This document shows positions 32,120-40,360 of a stretch of DNA of 59,795 nt, piece after piece. Source of the DNA: Armatimonadota bacterium. Lineage in GTDB: Bacteria; Armatimonadota; Fimbriimonadia; Fimbriimonadales; Fimbriimonadaceae. The notes under the pieces were generated by a model, which worked only from the letters and a program-made list of their open reading frames with translations, ran no database searches and was not told the DNA's origin. The DNA is taken from contig JAFDWT010000089.1 in the NCBI GenBank assembly GCA_018268335.1, positions 1 to 59,795 of the forward strand, read 5' to 3'. Position 1 is the first letter of the stretch. Each line of letters begins with the position of its first letter. Position numbers and translations under genes: made by a program.

Positions 32120-32656
32120 ATGCCCGGATACGCGGTAGCCCTCTGTCTAGCCGTGGTCCTCGCCGTAGGCGTATGGATCCACCATGACCTTGCCCACTCG
32201 CGGCAAAGGGTTGCGGAGGCATGGCAGCAGGTCGAGGCTCTTTTGGAGCACCGTCACGGCCTCGCGTATGACCTCGTTCTCTACATGGAGCAGAGCCAAG
32301 CGTGGGACCAGTCCGTCGCCGACGGCGTTTTGACGGCGGCACGGCTTGCCAAAGAGTCACATGACTTGGCGACCAGATCGAGGGCTGAAAACGCATTGAG
32401 CGCCGCCATATTGACGGGCTTCCACACGATCAGGTCGAGCACTGAAGACAAAGAGGGACTGTCCGTCTACCAGCAAGAGTGGCTGATGGTGGAGGAAAAG
32501 GTTGTCTTCGCCAAACGCTATTACAACGACGTCGCCGCATCGTACAACGCAAGGCTTGGTCGGCGGCGCAACCGGATGATGCGACGCGTTTTCGGTCTGC
32601 GGCCAAAGGAAATATTCACCTACAACGCACGGTTCAAGGTGCGCGACCGGGTCTGA
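32120..32656 (+). CDS. LemA-family membrane-anchored protein
   Basis: A 178-residue protein with one N-terminal transmembrane helix (VALCLAVVLAVGVWI) and an extended helical body. The diagnostic LemA segments are AEAWQQVEALLEHRHGLAYDLV and VFAKRYYNDVAASYNARL. LemA proteins have an N-out topology with the coiled-coil body in the cytoplasm or periplasm; their role is still unclear. TAGAAA lies 5 nt before the ATG, and no ribosome site is seen. Confidence 0.78.
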   Translation: MPGYAVALCLAVVLAVGVWIHHDLAHSRQRVAEAWQQVEALLEHRHGLAYDLVLYMEQSQAWDQSVADGVLTAARLAKESHDLATRSRAENALSAAILTGFHTIRSSTEDKEGLSVYQQEWLMVEEKVVFAKRYYNDVAASYNARLGRRRNRMMRRVFGLRPKEIFTYNARFKVRDRV

Positions 32657-32767
32657 CCTGGATTCCCACTTGCCTACTGCTCAAGTTTTGAAACGGCAGG
32701 ACACAGCTGGAGTCCAAGTAAAACTCCCAGCCAGAGAACAACGGGTGAAAAATGGTCATCACAGACC
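32657..32767. other. Intergenic stretch, nothing recognised
   Basis: First part of the 332-bp gap between the LemA-like gene and the small minus-strand gene at 32989. I see no frame with a ribosome site and no clear hairpin here. The REPIN-like element follows. Confidence 0.3.
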
Positions 32768-32888
32768 GTCATTCCTGCAAAGACAGGAATCTAGCTCCGG
32801 AAAAAGAACCAGTCCGATGTCCGCTCATCGAAGCCGAAACGGACTGTGCTGGACCGGAGCGTTGGATTCCTGTCTATGCTGGAAGGAC
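32768..32888. repeat. REPIN-like pair of inverted REP sequences
   Basis: Arm 1 (32768-32800) begins GTCATTCCTGCAAAGACAGG. Arm 2 (32854-32888) is its near-exact reverse complement, beginning CCGGAGCGTTGGATTCCTGT. About 27 of 33 positions pair, around a 53-nt spacer. Each arm has its own small palindrome (TCCTGCAAAGACAGGA). The GTCATTCCxGCnnnnnCnGGAAT core is a REP type known from many bacteria. Confidence 0.72.
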
Positions 32889-32988
32889 AGGTGGCAGTCA
32901 ACTAGTTGAATGCTCACTGCATTGACCAACCGGAAAGCTATTCCGGCGCGAATTCCGCTGTGTTCAGCGGGGTTCTAGGCGAGACTGA

Positions 32989-33141
32989 TCAGGCGGCGAG
33001 ACGGTCGGACGACCGGTCGGCGTTCGAGTTGACCACTAACTGCAGCGCGGGCCTGCCTTCGTCGAAAGGCAGCGCCGTCTTCACCGCGTAGGCGTAAAAC
33101 GCCACGGAACACGCGAGGTAAAGGATGGACGCGATCACCAT
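32989..33141 (-). CDS. Small membrane protein, 50 aa
   Basis: A short frame, MVIASILYLACSVAFYAYAV, then a Lys and a 29-residue tail rich in acidic and Ala residues. One transmembrane helix (residues 2-20) fits a small bitopic protein with the N-terminus outside. Codon use favours G/C in third positions, as in neighbours. It lies just upstream of the AraC gene's 3' end on the same strand but is not close to another start. The ribosome site is weak (TGGG). It may be real; the alternative frame of 71 codons here is less natural. Confidence 0.4.
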   Translation of the reverse strand: MVIASILYLACSVAFYAYAVKTALPFDEGRPALQLVVNSNADRSSDRLAA

Positions 33142-33186
33142 ACAACCCAGATATTCGGTCGCCCAGAGTCACGCGCTTACTGGCGA

Positions 33187-34410
33187 TCACGCTTGCTTTC
33201 GCCGTGGTCCTGTACGCAAAGCCGACGGCGCATATCCAAACCTTTTCAAAAACGCCCGGCTGAAGTGCGCCGAGCTGCTGAAGCCCACCGAATTCGCCAC
33301 CGACAAGATCGTCGCGTCGGTCTGCAAGATGGATTCGTGTGCTTTCTCCAGCCGAACGGCGATCAGATAGCGGTGGAACGGCTGCCCTGTCCGCTGCCTG
33401 AACAAGAACCGAAAGTGCGAAGTGCTGACGCCCAACATCCGTGCCATCTCGTCATCCAGAATCTCACGGGCAAAATTACGTTCGACCAGGGCTACTGCCC
33501 GATCCACAAGGATGTCTCCCGTGTCCTGGAACACTTCTTCGACCAAACTGTCGACCAGTTCCAACGACCTATGGATGACTGCCTCCTGCATTGTCAGAGA
33601 GTCCAAAGAACGCGTCGCTTGGAGCAAAAAGCCGTGCCGTTCATGGCTGGAACTCAGTTCAAACAGCGCAGCAAGAACAACACCAAGGAAAGTGACAGAC
33701 AAAGCCTTCGCCTCCTCCAAACTTGGCGCAGACCGGACAGCGTCGATGACCTGGCTGAGAGTTGACTCGAACCGGGGCCGGTCTCGGAGGCGCAGCATGC
33801 TGCCAATCTCTCCAAGACCGATATCGGCCCCATGGCCCCGCATCGGACAGCCCTTGGCCTCCGCACACGCGACGAAGACGTCGAACAGCACAAAACTAGC
33901 TGGCGAGCCTAGGTCGCGGAACACGATCTTGCGAGGGACAAACCCATTCGGCAAGTCGATGGTCAGCCGGTCGACTCGAACCTTCACGTCGTCCACCAGA
34001 GCGGTGGACAGGGTCTGCAAACTGGTTCCGTCGCCCGTGACCCGTTCAATGGCCGCGACTTCCGTCGCATCCGAGTAGTGACGGCCGTTGACCAGGTTGA
34101 CTCGCAACGACCGGTTGTCGGCATCTAAGACTTCCAAGAGCCCGCCCAGCGTGCCAGCCACCTCGGCCTTCTCGCCGCAATGGAGCGCAAAGACTCCGAC
34201 CAAGTGCAACTGGGTGGCCGGCCCTTCGAGCAACGGTACCGGCACCTCGATGGATAGAGGCAGTGCCCGGGCGGGATGGCGCTTGCTCAGGCCCCCGTTG
34301 CTTTGCCAGCCTACGCCTCCGACTACCGGAAGGTCTAGTCCCGCGGGAGGGGTCCAGACCGGGCCCACATAGGGTCGCCGGAGGTCAAGCCGACGCAGCA
34401 CGCTCGCCAT
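33187..34410 (-). CDS. AraC-family transcription regulator with a long novel sensor domain
   Basis: A 407-residue protein. Residues about 300-400 carry the double helix-turn-helix of AraC/XylS: DDEMARMLGVSTSHFRFLFRQRTGQPFHRYL and ILSVANSVGFSSSAHFSRAFLKRFGYAPSALR. The N-terminal 290 residues are not a cupin or other sensor I recognise; they contain a CPMRGHG motif. The ATG follows the stop of the peptide-binding protein directly (TGAATG), so it is coupled to that gene. It may sense what the binding protein captures. It ends the long minus-strand run from glmU. Confidence 0.88.
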   Translation of the reverse strand: MASVLRRLDLRRPYVGPVWTPPAGLDLPVVGGVGWQSNGGLSKRHPARALPLSIEVPVPLLEGPATQLHLVGVFALHCGEKAEVAGTLGGLLEVLDADNRSLRVNLVNGRHYSDATEVAAIERVTGDGTSLQTLSTALVDDVKVRVDRLTIDLPNGFVPRKIVFRDLGSPASFVLFDVFVACAEAKGCPMRGHGADIGLGEIGSMLRLRDRPRFESTLSQVIDAVRSAPSLEEAKALSVTFLGVVLAALFELSSSHERHGFLLQATRSLDSLTMQEAVIHRSLELVDSLVEEVFQDTGDILVDRAVALVERNFAREILDDEMARMLGVSTSHFRFLFRQRTGQPFHRYLIAVRLEKAHESILQTDATILSVANSVGFSSSAHFSRAFLKRFGYAPSALRTGPRRKQA

Positions 34411-36012
34411 TCATCTGGTGATACTGGTGGTCGTGTGTTGCAGGTGCCCGAACAGCGACTCCCTGAGACCATTGACCCCTGGCTTGTGCAGTTCGTAGTC
34501 TTTCTGGAAGTAGATCGGAATCCACGCCACGTCCTGGAGCGCGACATCTTCAGCCTTCTGATAGAAGGGCACCCGGGCATCGTAGTCTAGCGTCGTGTCG
34601 CCTTGCCGGCAAAGCTTGTCGAACTCGGCGTTGTTGTATCCGAGCTTGTTCTCAGGCCCCCACGTCGCCAGCATCTGGCTGAGGAAGTTCTGCGGGTCCA
34701 AGTAGTCGGCCGCCCAACGCATGTGATAGAAGCCCTGCTCTTTGTGGTTGAACTTCTCCAGGTAGGCGCGCCACTCCATGACTTGGAGCTTGATGTCGAG
34801 GCCCAGGTTGGCGTTTAATTGGCTGGCCACCGCTTCGGCGACGACCTTCACGTCCGGCTGTCCATCACGAAACGTGAGGGTGAATGGAGGCAGCCCTTTT
34901 CCGCCCGGGAACCCAGCCTGGGCCAGGAGTTCCTTGGCCTTGGCGACATCGTAAGGATATACGGCCGCCTTGTCACGGTGTCCCTTGACACCAGGCGGGA
35001 CGATGCTGTCAGCCTTCTCGTTCAGGCCCTCCAGCAATTCGTTGACGATCTTGTCCCGGTCGATACCCATCGCAAACGCCTGGCGGACACGGAGGTCTTT
35101 AAATTGCGGGTTGACCAGCTGGTTCATCGCCACGTAGTAGATCGACGGCCGGGGATAGGCCACAATCTCCTTGCCCAAGACGGGATCCTTCTTGAGAGCG
35201 TTGACATCTTGCCGTTCCAGCAACAGCATGTCCAATTCGCCGTTCTTGTACTTGTTCAGGCGGGTCTGGGCGTCGATGATGACCGGACGCTCGATGCGCG
35301 ACAGTTTCGCCTTCGTGCCCCAGTAGCCTGGATTGGCTTCGAGAACCAGTAGCTGGTTCGGGTGGAATTCCTTGATCTTGAATGGGCCCGTCCCTACGCA
35401 CTGGCTGACTTCCTTGATCTCGGTGGTAGGCACGGACTCCTTGGGCACCACCGCACTGACGATGTACGTCAGGCGTCCCAAGAAATAGGGCGTCGGCTGG
35501 TTGAGGTCTATCTCGACGGTGGACGGGTCGATTACCTTGACGCCCGCGACACCTTTCGCCTTGCCGTTCACCATGTCGGTGACACCGACGATGTCGTTCA
35601 TGTAAGCGTCGGCGGTCTGCGACTTCATCTGCGGGTCGCAGGCACGCTCGATGCTGAACTTCACGTCGTCCGCAGTCAGTTCCCTGCCATTGGAGAACTT
35701 GACTCCCTTGCGCAGGTGGAACACCCAAGTCTTGCCGTTGTCTTTGACATCCCACTTTTCGGCCAAATAGCCGACGGGCTGGTTGTTTTCGTCCCAGCCG
35801 ACCAGGCCTTCGTAGACGTTCTGCAGGATGTCGATCGTGTCTCCGTCCTGGACGATGGCGGGGTCAAGAGTGGTCGGGTTGCTCTTGATCGGGTACTTCA
35901 GGACGCCCGCCTCACCCTCTTTGCGCCGCTCCGAAAAGTTGCTCGGGCCACCGCAACCAACCGACAGGACAGCCGCGACGAAGACGGCCGACCAGACACC
36001 CAACCTGTTCAT
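34411..36012 (-). CDS. ABC solute-binding lipoprotein, family 5 (peptide/nickel type)
   Basis: A 533-residue lipoprotein: signal MNRLGVWSAVFVAAVLSVGC, then GEAGVLKYPIKSNPTTLDPAIVQDGDTIDILQNVYEGLV, which is the family 5 (OppA/DppA) signature. WVFHLRKGVKFSNGRELTADDVKFSIERA and PNPGYWG-like parts (LEANPGYWGTKAKL) follow. It binds peptides or other small solutes outside the membrane. The matching permeases are absent here. I chose ATG 36012; 26 codons upstream are in frame but unlike a signal. TAGAAT lies 7 nt before this ATG. Confidence 0.92.
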   Translation of the reverse strand: MNRLGVWSAVFVAAVLSVGCGGPSNFSERRKEGEAGVLKYPIKSNPTTLDPAIVQDGDTIDILQNVYEGLVGWDENNQPVGYLAEKWDVKDNGKTWVFHLRKGVKFSNGRELTADDVKFSIERACDPQMKSQTADAYMNDIVGVTDMVNGKAKGVAGVKVIDPSTVEIDLNQPTPYFLGRLTYIVSAVVPKESVPTTEIKEVSQCVGTGPFKIKEFHPNQLLVLEANPGYWGTKAKLSRIERPVIIDAQTRLNKYKNGELDMLLLERQDVNALKKDPVLGKEIVAYPRPSIYYVAMNQLVNPQFKDLRVRQAFAMGIDRDKIVNELLEGLNEKADSIVPPGVKGHRDKAAVYPYDVAKAKELLAQAGFPGGKGLPPFTLTFRDGQPDVKVVAEAVASQLNANLGLDIKLQVMEWRAYLEKFNHKEQGFYHMRWAADYLDPQNFLSQMLATWGPENKLGYNNAEFDKLCRQGDTTLDYDARVPFYQKAEDVALQDVAWIPIYFQKDYELHKPGVNGLRESLFGHLQHTTTSITR

Positions 36013-36019
36013 AAGGTTG

Positions 36020-36025
36020 ATTCTA
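36020..36025 (-). promoter_or_regulatory. -10 box TAGAAT, 7 nt before the binding protein ATG
   Basis: Same GAGTAGAATC decamer as at 24520. Its TAG is the recO stop codon. There is no ribosome site before the ATG. Confidence 0.5.
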
Positions 36026-36766
36026 CTCAGTGGAGCCTTCGAGACTTCTGGCAAAGGATTCGCAGGCGGGCAGCTGGCGCTCGACGACATGCTCCCAATA
36101 CCGCACCAAGGCCATGACAGTTTCGTGCCTACGCTTCATTTGCCGGGGTGGTGCGTCGAGTTCGCCCAGCTTGTGGGCGGTGATCGCCACTTCGGCCAAC
36201 GTCCAGACGGCGTCGGCGTAGGCGGCCTGGTCCACGGAGACATATCCTCCCGCCATCGGCGAAACGGCCACTGTCCCTGTTTGAAGAGTGTCACCCGTCA
36301 AGACACAGTTGATCCAAGACGGGCCGATTCCCTCGGCTTCCAGCAACCTGACCATCCCCCAAGCGAAGACGGCGGCAGGGTCTGGCGACTCTTCAAAGCA
36401 ATGCGCGACTCCGACCGCTTCCTCCAAAAGACCGCCCGAGGGGCTGTCAAAGGTGATCGCTTGCGCTAGCAACTCGCACCAGGCCAGGGCGGCGGTCAAC
36501 CGGTCGTAGTCAGCCCGCACGCGAGGGAACGACGTGCGGGGCCTGGCCTGCATGACGAACCGCCGCGAGCGGCCCTCGGCCCATGTGAACTCAGCCAGCA
36601 CAAAGGGCTCGCTCGCCCCGGCGAGCCGCGAGCCGCCCTTTCGGGCGCCTTTGGCGACCACGTCCACTTTGCCGTACTCGTCGGTCAGCAGGGTCAGCCG
36701 ACGGTCAGACTCGCCGCTGTCCTGCCGTCGCAAGACCAGCGCCAGTGCCGTCCGCTCTTCGGGCAG
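36023..36766 (-). CDS. recO: DNA repair protein RecO, probable CTG start
   Basis: RecO loads RecA with RecR after DNA damage. The OB-fold N-terminus reads ALALVLRRQDSGESDRRLTL, then TDEYGKVDVVAKGARKGGSRLAGASEPFV, an exact match to the family. The only ATG/GTG/TTG in frame would be TTG 36733, which removes the first beta strand. The family start falls at CTG 36766, giving MPEERTALALVLRR, after GGTGAGGG. An in-frame TGA ten codons further up excludes an earlier start. The zinc-finger cysteines of some RecO proteins are not present. It follows the membrane cluster by 4 nt. Confidence 0.85.
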   Translation of the reverse strand: MPEERTALALVLRRQDSGESDRRLTLLTDEYGKVDVVAKGARKGGSRLAGASEPFVLAEFTWAEGRSRRFVMQARPRTSFPRVRADYDRLTAALAWCELLAQAITFDSPSGGLLEEAVGVAHCFEESPDPAAVFAWGMVRLLEAEGIGPSWINCVLTGDTLQTGTVAVSPMAGGYVSVDQAAYADAVWTLAEVAITAHKLGELDAPPRQMKRRHETVMALVRYWEHVVERQLPACESFARSLEGSTE

Positions 36767-36770
36767 ACCC

Positions 36771-37529
36771 TCACCTACCCAGCTTCAGCCACTCGTTCCA
36801 GATGAAGGACATTCGGTCGATCACCAGAGCGAAGCGAGCCATGACCGTGCTGCCGAACAGTGCGCCGAAACCGACCATCAACAGCCACCGTCCAACCGTG
36901 TTGAAGCTCCTCAAGAACTTGCCCTTCAGCTCGAAGTTGAAGAGGAAGTAGCTGAGCGCGGTCACCAACGTCACGACGAAGATGAAGTTAGACAGAGCCT
37001 GCGTGGCGTAGATGTTCGACCGGATGACGGCAGCAGCATCAGGTGAAAGTGGCACCTTGGCGCCAGCTTCGTTGAACGTATAGAGAGCCGGGCGGGACAG
37101 CGACGACCATGTCGTCGGAATCACTGGCTGCATCGAGCCGTAGATTTGTGCGCCGTACTGCGTCCACCAGTTCTTCACCTGCTGGCCCGACCAAAGGCCG
37201 AGGATGACGCCGATGGGGATCTTGCTCATCCAGTTGTGCTTCTTGCTCATCACCATGTAGCCACACAGGCCGATGGGAAGGAGCACGGCATACATGAAGT
37301 AGCCAGGGACCATCTTGCTGGTGCCTTCTGCCGGCACGCCGGTCATCTTCAGCCACCACTGGTCATAGAGGATCGAGGTCCAGATCGCCACCAGCGAATA
37401 GCCAGCCGCCAATCCCAAGAAGATGTGCTCGCAGAAGCGATAGAACTTGTTCTCTTTGTAGAGGACGCTGTACAGGCCGATTGTAAAGAAGACGCCGACC
37501 GAGAGTTTGATAAACAGGTATTGGTCCAC
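36771..37529 (-). CDS. Conserved polytopic membrane protein, unknown (cluster protein F)
   Basis: A 252-residue protein with about six transmembrane helices (DQYLFIKLSVGVFFTIGLYSVLYKE at the start, LLMVGFGALFGSTVMARFALVIDR near the end). A 60-residue extracytoplasmic-looking loop with Trp, Tyr and Pro (VKNWWTQYGAQIYGSMQPVIP) divides helices 4 and 5. I recognise no family. GTG 37529 was chosen: AAGGGAG stands 9 nt upstream, 1 nt after the stop of protein E. It is the last member of the six-gene block before recO. Confidence 0.78.
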   Translation of the reverse strand: MDQYLFIKLSVGVFFTIGLYSVLYKENKFYRFCEHIFLGLAAGYSLVAIWTSILYDQWWLKMTGVPAEGTSKMVPGYFMYAVLLPIGLCGYMVMSKKHNWMSKIPIGVILGLWSGQQVKNWWTQYGAQIYGSMQPVIPTTWSSLSRPALYTFNEAGAKVPLSPDAAAVIRSNIYATQALSNFIFVVTLVTALSYFLFNFELKGKFLRSFNTVGRWLLMVGFGALFGSTVMARFALVIDRMSFIWNEWLKLGR

Positions 37530-37530
37530 G

Positions 37531-38493
37531 TTATTCAGCTCCCTTCTTGGCTTTCTTTTGAGCAAACATAGCGACGTTGCCGACGACAACAGCGAAGATC
37601 AAAAGGCTGAGCGCGATGTGCAAGTCAGCGTAGTACTGAGTGGCCCGCGCCAGGTCTTTGCCTGACCCTAAAGGCGGCACTTCCCCGACGATCTTGCCAG
37701 CGTTCACGTAGATCTTGCCGCCTTCTTCGGGATGGTTGATGCCGTGCTTCATCATGTACTCCATGTCGTAGCACCCCTTTAGCCCGCCCGCGAAGCCCTT
37801 CAACTGCCTGGCTTGATAGTACGGCAACATGCCTGGAGCGATGACGCCTGTAGCCATTCCGGTGAGTTCAACTTTGTCGTTGAGCCGCTGGACGGCGAAG
37901 TCGATAGTGTCCGAGGCGGTGACCACGACCATCAACCCGAAATCGCCCATGCTGTTGACACCCTTCAGAACTGGAGTCTGGAAGATGTCCGTCTCGTTGC
38001 CGTCCGGCATGCGCACGCGACGGCCTCCCCAGGCCTTCTTGATGTCGTTGCGCATGCTCTCGTTGGCGCCCTCCGCGTTGGGGAAAAGACCAAGACCGAT
38101 GTAGTCGGTGCCCCGCTCGTACACCTTCAAGTTCATGGCTTTGCGCTCTTCGTTGATGTGCCGGATGACGTCGGTAGCCACCTGGAACGCTGGCGCGTCC
38201 GATGTGGCAGAGTAGTAGACGAACTTGATCTTGCGGGTCATCAAGATGCGAAGCAAGCACTCCAAGTGCGCCATGTTCTCGCCACGTGTTGAGATCGTCC
38301 AGTCGGTCTGCACGACGACGGGCTTGTTTGGGTCGATCTTCATCAACTTCGCATAGAAGTCGGCGGACGAGTCGTCGACGGCGACGGGAATCTCCGCCTT
38401 GAGGAACAACCCGATAGAGGTCAGCACAACGAGGACCACATAGAGGACCCGCCGGTCGACTTTCTGCAATTTGTCCCAGAACGCGGCGTTCAT
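37531..38493 (-). CDS. Conserved membrane-anchored protein with large exported domain, unknown (protein E)
   Basis: A 320-residue protein. A basic N-terminus (MNAAFWDKLQKVDRR) precedes one membrane helix (VLYVVLVVLTSIGLFL), so the next 260 residues should lie outside the cytoplasm. A second helix near the end (IALSLLIFAVVVGNVAMFA) returns to a Lys-rich tail. The domain is alpha/beta in style (KPVVVQTDWTISTRGENMAHLECLL, FVYYSATSDAPAFQVATDVI, DFGLMVVVTASDTIDFAVQRL). No catalytic motif or family is recognised. It overlaps protein D by one base (TGATG). Confidence 0.78.
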   Translation of the reverse strand: MNAAFWDKLQKVDRRVLYVVLVVLTSIGLFLKAEIPVAVDDSSADFYAKLMKIDPNKPVVVQTDWTISTRGENMAHLECLLRILMTRKIKFVYYSATSDAPAFQVATDVIRHINEERKAMNLKVYERGTDYIGLGLFPNAEGANESMRNDIKKAWGGRRVRMPDGNETDIFQTPVLKGVNSMGDFGLMVVVTASDTIDFAVQRLNDKVELTGMATGVIAPGMLPYYQARQLKGFAGGLKGCYDMEYMMKHGINHPEEGGKIYVNAGKIVGEVPPLGSGKDLARATQYYADLHIALSLLIFAVVVGNVAMFAQKKAKKGAE

Positions 38494-39407
38494 CAGGCGC
38501 TCACCCCTCCCCGTTCGAGGCCGAGCCAGATCCGGAGCCCCATAGCGACGGCGCCGAGTCCGACACCGAACTCAATGGCCCGAATACTCGGTGTTTGCAG
38601 CGTCGATTTCACCCACCCGGCCACCTCACTGATCTTGAAGTTGTCCAAGAACGGGTTGTGCGTTTGAGCGACCAAATTGTTGATTCCCGTTGTCCAAATA
38701 AAGTCGAGTGCACCCATTAGGCTGAGCATCAGGATCAGCGCGCTGGCCATTAAGACGGTGGACTCGACCGACCGCACCCGGAAGGCGCGATAGGCAGCCG
38801 ACAAGATGAAGAACGCGATCATCGAAAACATCGCCGCTTCCATCTGCTGGTAAGCACCGTCGAAAAGCAAGTCCTGGCCGTACTGCACCGGCCCCCAGTT
38901 GGCCATTTCAAGTAGCTTGCCTTGCGGGTCCTGGAACTTCTTTTGGATCCAGTCCACATAGCCGAAGCCGACCATGGTGACCAGCGACACCATCAGCAGC
39001 ACGCTGTATTTCCAGTCTTGTGCCTTGCGGCGAATGCGCTGGGTGTGCACCGTCAACAAGCTCATGATGCCAAGGCCGAGCAAGAACGCCGTCAAAATCT
39101 GAGCGACATCGGCGATGCGTGGCACCGCGTCATCGAGCCAGAAGGCGACACCCTCGACCGCGTTGTTCGGGAGCGTCCCCGGCTCTCGGGCGACTGCCAC
39201 CGGCCAGAGCCAGAGCAGAATGTAGAACAAACCCGAGGCAAAGGTGAACGAGAAAACGATCATCCGCCGAGCCCGGATCGGCGCCTTGGTGAAGGCGAAC
39301 ATCACACCCAGACCGAGGATGAAAGTGACGATGATCTTCACCCACAGCTCAGGACTGTTGGGCGTCATGCCGAAGAACGTCAGCCGCGCTTGGGCAAGGA
39401 GCTCCAT
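38493..39407 (-). CDS. Conserved polytopic membrane protein, unknown (protein D)
   Basis: A 304-residue protein with seven or eight transmembrane helices, among them WVKIIVTFILGLGVMFAFTK, ILTAFLLGLGIMSLLTVH and STVLMASALILMLSLMGAL. Two Arg/Lys-rich loops (APIRARRM and HTQRIRRKAQDWK) point to the cytoplasm. A long segment DPQGKLLEMANWGPVQYGQDLLFDGAYQQME is probably outside. No transporter or enzyme signature is seen. One-base overlaps join it to C (TAATG) and E (TGATG), so strict stoichiometry by coupling is likely. Confidence 0.78.
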   Translation of the reverse strand: MELLAQARLTFFGMTPNSPELWVKIIVTFILGLGVMFAFTKAPIRARRMIVFSFTFASGLFYILLWLWPVAVAREPGTLPNNAVEGVAFWLDDAVPRIADVAQILTAFLLGLGIMSLLTVHTQRIRRKAQDWKYSVLLMVSLVTMVGFGYVDWIQKKFQDPQGKLLEMANWGPVQYGQDLLFDGAYQQMEAAMFSMIAFFILSAAYRAFRVRSVESTVLMASALILMLSLMGALDFIWTTGINNLVAQTHNPFLDNFKISEVAGWVKSTLQTPSIRAIEFGVGLGAVAMGLRIWLGLERGGVSA

Positions 39408-40360
39408 TACTTACCCTCCTCCTTCGGCGCGTCAGGATCGGGCTTTCGCGGTGGGTCGACTTTCTTCATGGCTTCAGTGATGAACGGGTTGAAGACTTGG
39501 AAGGTAAATGTGTCGTTGGCCTTCTTCAGCTTGTCCTTTTCCTTGACAGTGGCCGAATCGACTGGCGTCCAGTTGGCATTGCCCTTGTCGTCCTCGCCCC
39601 TGTGCTGAGTGGCCGGCTGGACACGCTCGATCGAGTTCAGGAGGAACCCAAAGAACACCATCGCCGCAATCAGGATCTTGCCCCAGTCCTGGCCGATCAA
39701 GCTGCCCACGAGCACCGGCTCGCGGGTCAAATAGGCGCTGGCCGCGTAGTACTCGTCGCCGATTAGCACATAGTCGCAAGCGGCGATGAAGAACGGCGTC
39801 TGGGCCGTCTTGGTCGAACCCGCGATCTGGATAGCGCCGATGGCGTTGGCCGTCTCGGCAAAGATCAGCGACTCGGCGTAAAACTCACCGAGCAGGAACG
39901 AAGCCGCGGCCTGGTCGCGCAGGATCATGCCGCTGACACCAGCAGCAAACGCGAACTGGCGGTCGCTGACAAACTGGACGGTCTGTGAGTCGAACCTCTC
40001 GATCATCCCCGCGCCCTGGTACACGTCGCGGATCACCTCTTGCGCGACCGTATAAACGGCGGCGTTGGCGCAGCAGACCCGGATCGGCGTCCCGAACTGG
40101 GAGGCCGTCTTGGCGACTTGCTTAAAGATGTTGACCGCCTGCACCGAAATGGCGTTTAGGTCGCCGATACCAGGGACCATGACGATCGGCCGGCCCATCT
40201 CGGTCGCCCGTCCGATGGCGTCGTCTAGGGCGTTCAGGCCAGAAATACGGCGGATGAAGAGTTCCTTCTTACCCTTCGCGCGGTAGATGTTCGAGAGGAC
40301 GAACGTCACCATCATCAGGGTGATGAATATGCCGAACCATCCAGTGTCTAGGTATTGCAT
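39407..40360 (-). CDS. Membrane-anchored protein with cytosolic alpha/beta domain, DUF6754-like (protein C)
   Basis: A 317-residue protein. Helix 1 (GIFITLMMVTFVLSNI) is followed by YRAKGKKELFIRR, so the next domain should be cytosolic. That domain starts ISGLNALDDAIGRATEMGRPIVMVPGIGDLNAISVQAV, then GTPIRVCCANAAVYTVAQEVIRD and GMILRDQAAASFLLGEFYAESL. I believe this is the DUF6754 family, from memory. A second helix near residue 230 is followed by a charged tail ending PPRKPDPDAPKEEGK. It overlaps protein B by 13 nt. The role is unknown. Confidence 0.78.
   Translation of the reverse strand: MQYLDTGWFGIFITLMMVTFVLSNIYRAKGKKELFIRRISGLNALDDAIGRATEMGRPIVMVPGIGDLNAISVQAVNIFKQVAKTASQFGTPIRVCCANAAVYTVAQEVIRDVYQGAGMIERFDSQTVQFVSDRQFAFAAGVSGMILRDQAAASFLLGEFYAESLIFAETANAIGAIQIAGSTKTAQTPFFIAACDYVLIGDEYYAASAYLTREPVLVGSLIGQDWGKILIAAMVFFGFLLNSIERVQPATQHRGEDDKGNANWTPVDSATVKEKDKLKKANDTFTFQVFNPFITEAMKKVDPPRKPDPDAPKEEGK

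Noticed and set aside
29410-32121. A 903-codon PurL
   Set aside because: The 148 codons before ATG 31677 are antisense to a real lipoprotein gene and unlike any PurL N-terminus.
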